From a bacterium (GTDB lineage Bacteria > Pseudomonadota > Gammaproteobacteria > Burkholderiales > Methylophilaceae): 11,759 bases of DNA. Shown one piece after another: positions 7,909-11,759 of the stretch (within the stretch, counting starts at the first letter, position 1; each line of letters begins with the position of its first letter). A program made the translations under genes and the position numbers. The stretch covers positions 1 to 11,759 of the forward strand of contig DAIDAS010000459.1 in assembly GCA_027310505.1 (NCBI GenBank). Direction: 5' to 3'. Under the pieces are notes generated by a model that did not search any database, had not been told where the DNA came from, and saw only the letters and a list, made by a program, of their open reading frames with translations.

Positions 7909-8833
7909 CGGCAAGAAGATATCAATCGTTGTACCAGTGTATTTCAATGCAGGTAGTTTGCCTCGTCTGTTTGATGAATTGTCGAAATTAGAGACACGGT
8001 TGGCAGAAAGGGCGGTGCAACTCGAGTTGGTCTTTGTGGATGATGGTTCAAAGGATGAGTCATTGGTGCGGTTGCTGGAATTCAAGGCGCGGCGCGAAAC
8101 GACACGGGTGGTGAAGTTGACGCGCAATTTCGGTGCGGTGCATTGTTCAAAAACAGGGTTCAAGTTCGTGACGGGCGATGCCTTCATGATCATCGCGGCC
8201 GATATGCAGGATCCCCCGGAATTGGTATTGGAGATGGTCGATCGATGGCTCGCCGGTTCGAAGTTCGTTATCTGCGAGCGTATCACTCGAGATGACCCGC
8301 TGGTTTCGAAGTTATATTCAAAAATCTGTTACAAAATGTTGCGAGCATTGGTCATCCAAGACTATCCAGAAGGTGGGTATGACATGGCGCTGATGGACAA
8401 GGCATTTCTTCCCCACATGGTAAACAGTTCAAAGAGTGTGTTTACGCCTTTGCTGGCGTATTGGCTGGGGTATAAGCCGGATGTTATCCATTATCACCGA
8501 CCAGCTAGGGAACATGGAAAATCAGGGTGGACATTCGCCAAAAAGTTCAATGCTTTTCTCGATGTGATGCTGGGCTTCTCCATTAAGCCAATTCGAGCCA
8601 TCTCAGGCATCGGGGCCTTGGTTGCTCTCTGTAGCTTCTTGTACGGCGGAGTTGTCGTGACGAGTGCGATCTTTCATAAAATACCTGTCGAGGGTTTTGC
8701 CACCGTCGTGGCGCTGATTACTTTCTTGCTAGGTCTTATCATCCTGATGCTGGGTATCATCGGGGAATATCTGTGGCGCATCTTCGATGAGACAAACAAG
8801 CGTCCGGAAACAGTGATTGAAGAAGTTTGGTGA
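7898..8833 (+). CDS. GT2-family polyprenyl-phosphate glycosyltransferase (GtrB/ArnC/DPM1-like)
   Basis: The 311-residue protein has an N-terminal GT-A domain. It shows ISIVVPVYFNAGSLPRL (8-24), the nucleotide-binding VFVDDGSKD (45-53), the metal-binding AADMQDPPE (100-108) and the lipid-phosphate transferase signature HRPAREHGKSGWTF (200-213). Two transmembrane helices follow (about 232-256 and 266-294), ending in the interfacial YLWRIFDETNKRP motif. Members move a sugar from a nucleotide sugar to undecaprenyl phosphate on the cytoplasmic face of the inner membrane. The ATG at 7898 has GGAG at 7887-7890 and lies inside the preceding gene's end. Immediate linkage to a GtrA-like gene supports a GtrB-type role; the sugar cannot be told from sequence. 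Confidence 0.92.
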   Translation: MNVNGKKISIVVPVYFNAGSLPRLFDELSKLETRLAERAVQLELVFVDDGSKDESLVRLLEFKARRETTRVVKLTRNFGAVHCSKTGFKFVTGDAFMIIAADMQDPPELVLEMVDRWLAGSKFVICERITRDDPLVSKLYSKICYKMLRALVIQDYPEGGYDMALMDKAFLPHMVNSSKSVFTPLLAYWLGYKPDVIHYHRPAREHGKSGWTFAKKFNAFLDVMLGFSIKPIRAISGIGALVALCSFLYGGVVVTSAIFHKIPVEGFATVVALITFLLGLIILMLGIIGEYLWRIFDETNKRPETVIEEVW

Positions 8834-8834
8834 G

Positions 8835-9200
8835 ATGGCCTTTCCACGGTTTATAATCGCCGGCGCGCTGAACACAGGTGCGACCTATGTCCTTTATCTT
8901 GGCTTGCTGTATCTGATGCCCTATGTTTGGGCATATTCACTGGCCTATGTAGTGGGGATCGGTTTGGGTTATCTATTGAATGCTCACTGGGTATTCAGAC
9001 AGATGCCGAGTGTGCGCACCGCCACAGCTTATCCAATGACTTATGGACTGAACTACCTGATGAGACTCCTGTTGCTGTGGGTGCTGGTCAAGTTGATGGA
9101 AATCCCGAAGGAACTGGCGCCACTTGCTGTAACCGCTATTTCTGTACCAGTGATGTATCTCTTCACGAAGTCGATTTTTTCAGGGAAAGCAGGTTCATGA
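8835..9200 (+). CDS. gtrA: GtrA-like small membrane protein, putative lipid-linked sugar flippase
   Basis: The product has 121 residues from ATG 8835, or 127 from an in-frame TTG at 8817 that overlaps the upstream stop region. Four hydrophobic helices occur at about 5-24, 30-50, 67-88 and 94-112. The N-terminal FPRFIIAGALNTGATYVLY and the loop LLNAHWVFRQ (47-56) match the GtrA pattern of 'rF...G.lnt' and 'l.n..wvF'. GtrA proteins are thought to flip undecaprenyl-phosphate-linked monosaccharides made by the partner GtrB. The start is uncertain: a GGAA lies 7 bases before TTG 8817, whereas ATG 8835 has only a weak GAAG. The stop forms an ATGA overlap with the ketoisomerase gene. Confidence 0.88.
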   Translation: MAFPRFIIAGALNTGATYVLYLGLLYLMPYVWAYSLAYVVGIGLGYLLNAHWVFRQMPSVRTATAYPMTYGLNYLMRLLLLWVLVKLMEIPKELAPLAVTAISVPVMYLFTKSIFSGKAGS

Positions 9201-9610
9201 GGTCAACACTCAATGATTGCAAGGTCATTGTATTACCCAAGATTAATGACCCGCGCGGGAATCTCACCTTTGTCGAGGGGAATCAGCACGTCCCTTTCGA
9301 GATAAAGCGCGTATTTTATCTTTATGATGTCCCGACTGAAGAAAGCCGTGGAGCACATGCGCATCATAACTTACATCAATTCCTTATCTGTCTGGCAGGC
9401 AGTTTCGATGTGGCCCTTGATGATGGCGAATTCCAGTCAAAGATACATCTGAACAGACCTTGGAAAGGATTGCATATACCGCCCATGATTTGGGCCGCTG
9501 AGGTTAATTTCGATCCTGGTTCAGTATGTTTTGTGCTGGCTTCAGATTGCTACAAGGAAGATGACTATATTCGTGATTATGCCGAGTATCTTTCGCTGCT
9601 CAAGTGGTGA
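9197..9610 (+). CDS. fdtA: dTDP-4-keto-6-deoxyglucose 3,4-ketoisomerase (FdtA/QdtA, WxcM-like cupin)
   Basis: The 137-residue cupin starts at ATG 9197, four bases overlapping the GtrA-like gene. The same frame is open further upstream, but that part is antiparallel to nothing and simply lies inside the GtrA-like coding region in another frame. Diagnostic segments are INDPRGNLTFVE (17-28), the active-site RGAHAHHNLHQFLICL (51-66) with His54 and His56 corresponding to the catalytic histidines of FdtA, GLHIPPMIW (91-99), and the C-terminal FVLASDCYKEDDYIRDY (112-128). The length is typical. The enzyme isomerises dTDP-4-keto-6-deoxyglucose to a 3-keto sugar ready for amination, on the route to Fuc3NAc (FdtA) or Qui3NAc (QdtA). 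The product stereochemistry cannot be read from the sequence. The aminotransferase that follows is the expected partner. Confidence 0.9.
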   Translation: MRSTLNDCKVIVLPKINDPRGNLTFVEGNQHVPFEIKRVFYLYDVPTEESRGAHAHHNLHQFLICLAGSFDVALDDGEFQSKIHLNRPWKGLHIPPMIWAAEVNFDPGSVCFVLASDCYKEDDYIRDYAEYLSLLKW

Positions 9611-9622
9611 GTTGACTCAACT
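9610..9622. repeat. Short perfect palindrome after the ketoisomerase stop
   Basis: AGTTGACTCAACT forms two 6-base arms around a central C and begins at the last base of the stop codon. There is no T-run after it, so it is not a convincing terminator. It contains TTGACT (9612-9617), a -35-like box, with a poor -10 candidate TAAACT at 9634-9639. An operator or weak promoter for the aminotransferase is possible but unproven. Confidence 0.25.
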
Positions 9623-9671
9623 TCTGATGCCGATAAACTACAAAGTCCTAGCTGCGCATGGCATGTTGGGC

Positions 9672-9677
9672 AAGGAG
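9672..9677 (+). promoter_or_regulatory. Ribosome binding site supporting a TTG start at 9683
   Basis: AAGGAG is a near-consensus Shine-Dalgarno 5 bases before TTG 9683. The resulting N-terminus MKVSFLN matches the usual 'MkvpFld' beginning of DegT-family sugar aminotransferases, so the non-ATG start is well supported. Confidence 0.75.
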
Positions 9678-9682
9678 AAAAG

Positions 9683-10777
9683 TTGAAGGTCTCTTTTTTG
9701 AATATCAAATCGATCAACGATTGTCATCGCAAAGAATTGCATGCTGCCTTGGATCGTGTATTGGATTCCGGTTGGTTGGTGTTGGGAAAGGAGGTCGAGT
9801 CCTTCGAGCGCGAGTTCGCCGCCTATTGCGGAGTGGAGCATTGCATCGGGGTCGGCAATGGTCTGGAGGCTTTGCATCTTGTGTTGCGTGCATGGGGGGT
9901 CGGTGCGGGCGACGAGGTAATCGTCCCATCCAATACTTATATCGCGACCTGGCTGGCAGCAAGTTATACGGGCGCAGTTCCAGTGGCGGTGGAGCCCGAT
10001 CCGGTCACGTTCAATATCGATCCGGCTCGCATCGAGGCTGCGATCACACCACGCACTCGCGCCATCGTTCCGGTCCATCTGTATGGCCAGTCGGCAGATA
10101 TGGATGCCATCATGCGTATCGCCGACAAGCATGGGCTGAAGGTGCTGGAGGATGTAGCACAGGCGCATGGTGCACGCTACAAGGGGCGACGGACGGGTGG
10201 GTTGGGACATGCTGCAGGTTTCAGTTTCTACCCCGGGAAGAACCTCGGTGCGCTAGGTGATGGTGGCGCTGTCACCACCAACGACCCATTGCTGGCTGAT
10301 CGTATCCGAGTTTTGCGCAACTATGGCTCGCGCATCAAGTATCACAACGAGGTGATCGGTTTCAATTCGCGCCTGGACGAATTGCAGGCCGCGTTCTTGC
10401 GCGTCAAGTTGTCTACCCTAGATGCTGATAACACTCGACGGCAGCAGATCGCAGCCGCGTATCAGTCCGGACTGGCAGGATCGGAGTTGCAACTGCCGGC
10501 TGTGCCGGAGTGGGCCGATCCGGTCTGGCATCTTTATGTTGTGCGCACTAGGCAAAGAGAAGTGTTGCAGCAGAAGTTGGGAACACTAGGTGTCGGAACC
10601 TTGATCCACTATCCAATCCCGCCGCATCGACAAGCGGCCTATGTTTCGTTGTTCTCGGAGACGAGCTTCCCGCTAGCCGAAGCTATGGCCGATGAGGTGC
10701 TCAGCCTGCCGATGGGGCCACATCTGACCGATGTCGAAGTTGAAACCGTGATCCGTGCTTTGAGAGGCAGCTTTTAG
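9683..10777 (+). CDS. fdtB: DegT/DnrJ/EryC1/StrS-family PLP-dependent sugar aminotransferase (FdtB/QdtB-like)
   Basis: The 364-residue enzyme is of normal family length. It has GVGNGLEALHLVLRA (56-70) for PLP-phosphate binding, GDEVIVPSNTYIAT (76-89), the PLP-ring contact EDVAQAHGA (156-164, Asp157), and the Schiff-base lysine Lys186 in SFYPGKNLGALGDGG (181-195). RNYGS and GFNSRLDELQAA (226-237) follow, usual for nucleotide-sugar 3-aminotransferases. With the upstream ketoisomerase it would aminate the 3-keto group of a dTDP-3-keto-6-deoxyhexose using glutamate, giving dTDP-Fuc3N or dTDP-Qui3N in the cytoplasm. A 72-base gap separates it from the ketoisomerase gene. Translation begins at TTG with a strong ribosome binding site. 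Confidence 0.93.
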   Translation: MKVSFLNIKSINDCHRKELHAALDRVLDSGWLVLGKEVESFEREFAAYCGVEHCIGVGNGLEALHLVLRAWGVGAGDEVIVPSNTYIATWLAASYTGAVPVAVEPDPVTFNIDPARIEAAITPRTRAIVPVHLYGQSADMDAIMRIADKHGLKVLEDVAQAHGARYKGRRTGGLGHAAGFSFYPGKNLGALGDGGAVTTNDPLLADRIRVLRNYGSRIKYHNEVIGFNSRLDELQAAFLRVKLSTLDADNTRRQQIAAAYQSGLAGSELQLPAVPEWADPVWHLYVVRTRQREVLQQKLGTLGVGTLIHYPIPPHRQAAYVSLFSETSFPLAEAMADEVLSLPMGPHLTDVEVETVIRALRGSF

Positions 10778-10801
10778 CCGGGTCGGAAAAGGTGGTGCAG
10801 G

Positions 10802-10807
10802 TATAAT
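10802..10807 (+). promoter_or_regulatory. Possible -10 box (TATAAT) before the FkbM methyltransferase
   Basis: A perfect TATAAT lies in the 107-base gap (10778-10884), the largest true gap in the window. No good TTGACA-like -35 is found 16-18 bases upstream (10779-10784 reads CGGGTC) and no extended -10 TG is present, so any promoter would be weak or activator-dependent. I see no clear terminator hairpin in the gap. Confidence 0.3.
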
Positions 10808-10853
10808 CCCAACTTTCATTGCGTGCGAGCTTGCCACAAGGAAGGCCCGCATC

Positions 10854-10888
10854 ATGAAGTAATGAACTTTAAAGTGAGCCACGAATGA
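10854..10888 (+). other. Overlapping mini reading frames in the leader of the FkbM gene
   Basis: An AAGGAAGG (10838-10845) lies 8 bases before an ATG at 10854 whose frame is only ATG AAG TAA. The TAATG overlap gives a second ATG at 10862 with eight codons (MNFKVSHE), and its TGA overlaps the ATG of the FkbM gene as ATGA. This could be a translated leader that couples into the methyltransferase, a degraded gene start, or chance. Confidence 0.25.
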
Positions 10889-11759
10889 TTCGAAAATACA
10901 TAAATGATCTTCAAAATGCAGGCGTCAACCTGATTGATATCGGCAGCAGTGGGTCACTGGATGCAAAATGGGCGCCCATCAAGGAACTGATCAACCTAGT
11001 CGGCTTCGATCCCAACAAGGAAGAGTGCGAACGCCAGAACAAGCTGCCGTCACAATACAAAAGCTCGAATTTTCTACCGTATGCGGTGCATGGCCATAAC
11101 AGCGTGGAAACGCTGTACATGACGCGCAGCATCTATTGCTACTCGCTTCTCAAGCCGAACAAGCAGTGGCTCGACCGTTTCTCGTTCCATGACTTATTCG
11201 ACGTGAAGGGCGAGGAGTCGATCCATGTACGCGCCATCGACAAGATTGATGAGCTGAAGAGTTTCTTGCCGGATGTGATCAAGATCGATGTGCAGGGCTT
11301 GGAGTTGCCAATCCTGAGCAAGGCGGGGCACCTGTTGGATAGTGCCTTCTATGTCGAGACTGAGACCGGTTTTACCCAGAACTATGTTGGTGAAACGACT
11401 TTCTCCCAGCTCGATGCGTTCATGCAGGCGAACGGTTTCCTGATGTTCGACATCAACACGAACCACCGCATTTCGCGAAATAACCGTTTCAAGGACAGCC
11501 CCACCGGTCGTGAGCAGATTTTGTGGGCGGAAGCGGTTTGGTTGAAGGACTTTGTAGGCTTGGATCGGCAGGGTAAGTTTGATCCCAAGGCGTTCAGTGA
11601 GCAGAAGGTCAAGAAAATCCTGACATTGTGCGCCCTGCAGCAGTGCTATGACTATGGCCTTGAGTTGGCCGAGTTCTTCCATCGTAAGGGCTTGCTTTCC
11701 CAGCAAGAGCTGGATGCGTTGAGTGTAATTGAGGCATGGGATATACATGGGGAGAATGG
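10885..11759 (+). CDS. FkbM-family SAM-dependent methyltransferase, 3' end beyond window
   Basis: The frame from ATG 10885 stays open for 291 codons to the window edge, so the C-terminus is missing. It shows methyltransferase motif I NLIDIGSSGS (15-24), a second-strand acidic site LVGFDPN (38-44, Asp42), the FkbM hallmark VIKIDVQGLELPIL (131-144) and YVETETGF (156-163). These fit the Methyltransf_21/FkbM family, which O-methylates sugars and polyketides. Beyond the core domain (to about residue 225) at least 65 further residues continue, an extension of unknown role. GTGAG at 10874-10878 lies 6 bases before the ATG. A methylation of the polysaccharide, for example of a terminal sugar, is inferred from context. 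Confidence 0.88.
   Translation, partial: MIRKYINDLQNAGVNLIDIGSSGSLDAKWAPIKELINLVGFDPNKEECERQNKLPSQYKSSNFLPYAVHGHNSVETLYMTRSIYCYSLLKPNKQWLDRFSFHDLFDVKGEESIHVRAIDKIDELKSFLPDVIKIDVQGLELPILSKAGHLLDSAFYVETETGFTQNYVGETTFSQLDAFMQANGFLMFDINTNHRISRNNRFKDSPTGREQILWAEAVWLKDFVGLDRQGKFDPKAFSEQKVKKILTLCALQQCYDYGLELAEFFHRKGLLSQQELDALSVIEAWDIHGEN

Noticed and set aside
8927..9196. N-terminal extension of the ketoisomerase to give a 227-residue protein
   Set aside because: This part overlaps the GtrA-like gene in another frame and shows no cupin-family similarity. ATG 9197 gives the normal FdtA length of about 137 residues.
9638..10210. Minus-strand 190-codon frame opposite the aminotransferase
   Set aside because: It is antisense to a strongly supported PLP enzyme with all its motifs in the plus frame.
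11194..11748. Minus-strand 184-codon frame near the right edge
   Set aside because: The plus strand carries an uninterrupted FkbM-type methyltransferase with diagnostic motifs over the same bases.
1..11759. CRISPR array, insertion sequence, integrase or tRNA
   Set aside because: I saw no regularly spaced repeats, transposase or integrase motifs, terminal inverted repeats or tRNA cloverleaf sequence by eye.

Overview
The window is part of a surface-polysaccharide (O-antigen, capsule or exopolysaccharide-type) biosynthesis locus. All genes lie on the + strand and are packed tightly. Gene content and moderately GC-rich coding suggest a Gram-negative proteobacterium, perhaps a betaproteobacterium. 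That placement is inferred from style only; no marker gene is present.

Layout, left to right. (1) The window opens inside a glutamine-dependent asparagine synthase-type amidotransferase (1-1773, 5' end missing). (2) At 1776-2690 lies a decayed membrane-protein gene, probably once a GT-C/GT39-like glycosyltransferase: two compensating frameshifts, two in-frame TAG stops and apparently a missing middle. (3) An intact 616-residue polytopic membrane protein with a GT-C-like layout follows (2715-4565). (4) Next is a class I SAM methyltransferase (4599-5348). (5) A chain of six tightly spaced or overlapping genes runs from 5358 to 9610: a PglD/NeuD-like left-handed beta-helix acyltransferase, a cytoplasmic glycosidase-like beta-propeller, a FemAB/GNAT-fold acyltransferase, a GtrB-like polyprenyl-phosphate glycosyltransferase, a GtrA-like flippase and an FdtA/QdtA-type dTDP-sugar 3,4-ketoisomerase. 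(6) A DegT/DnrJ/EryC1/StrS aminotransferase (9683-10777) completes the FdtA-FdtB pair. (7) After a 107-bp gap with a TATAAT box and tiny leader-like reading frames, an FkbM-family methyltransferase begins at 10885 and runs off the right edge.

How the genes may work together: FdtA and FdtB would convert dTDP-4-keto-6-deoxyglucose into a 3-amino-3,6-dideoxyhexose (Fuc3N or Qui3N). The beta-helix or FemAB-like enzyme could then acylate the amino group. The GtrB/GtrA pair plus a GT-C membrane protein resembles a lipid-linked side-branch glycosylation module acting on the outer face of the inner membrane. Two methyltransferases and the amidotransferase would add methyl and amide decorations. The role of the beta-propeller protein is unknown. 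No dTDP-glucose synthase or 4,6-dehydratase, Wzx, Wzy, insertion sequence, tRNA or CRISPR array is visible here.
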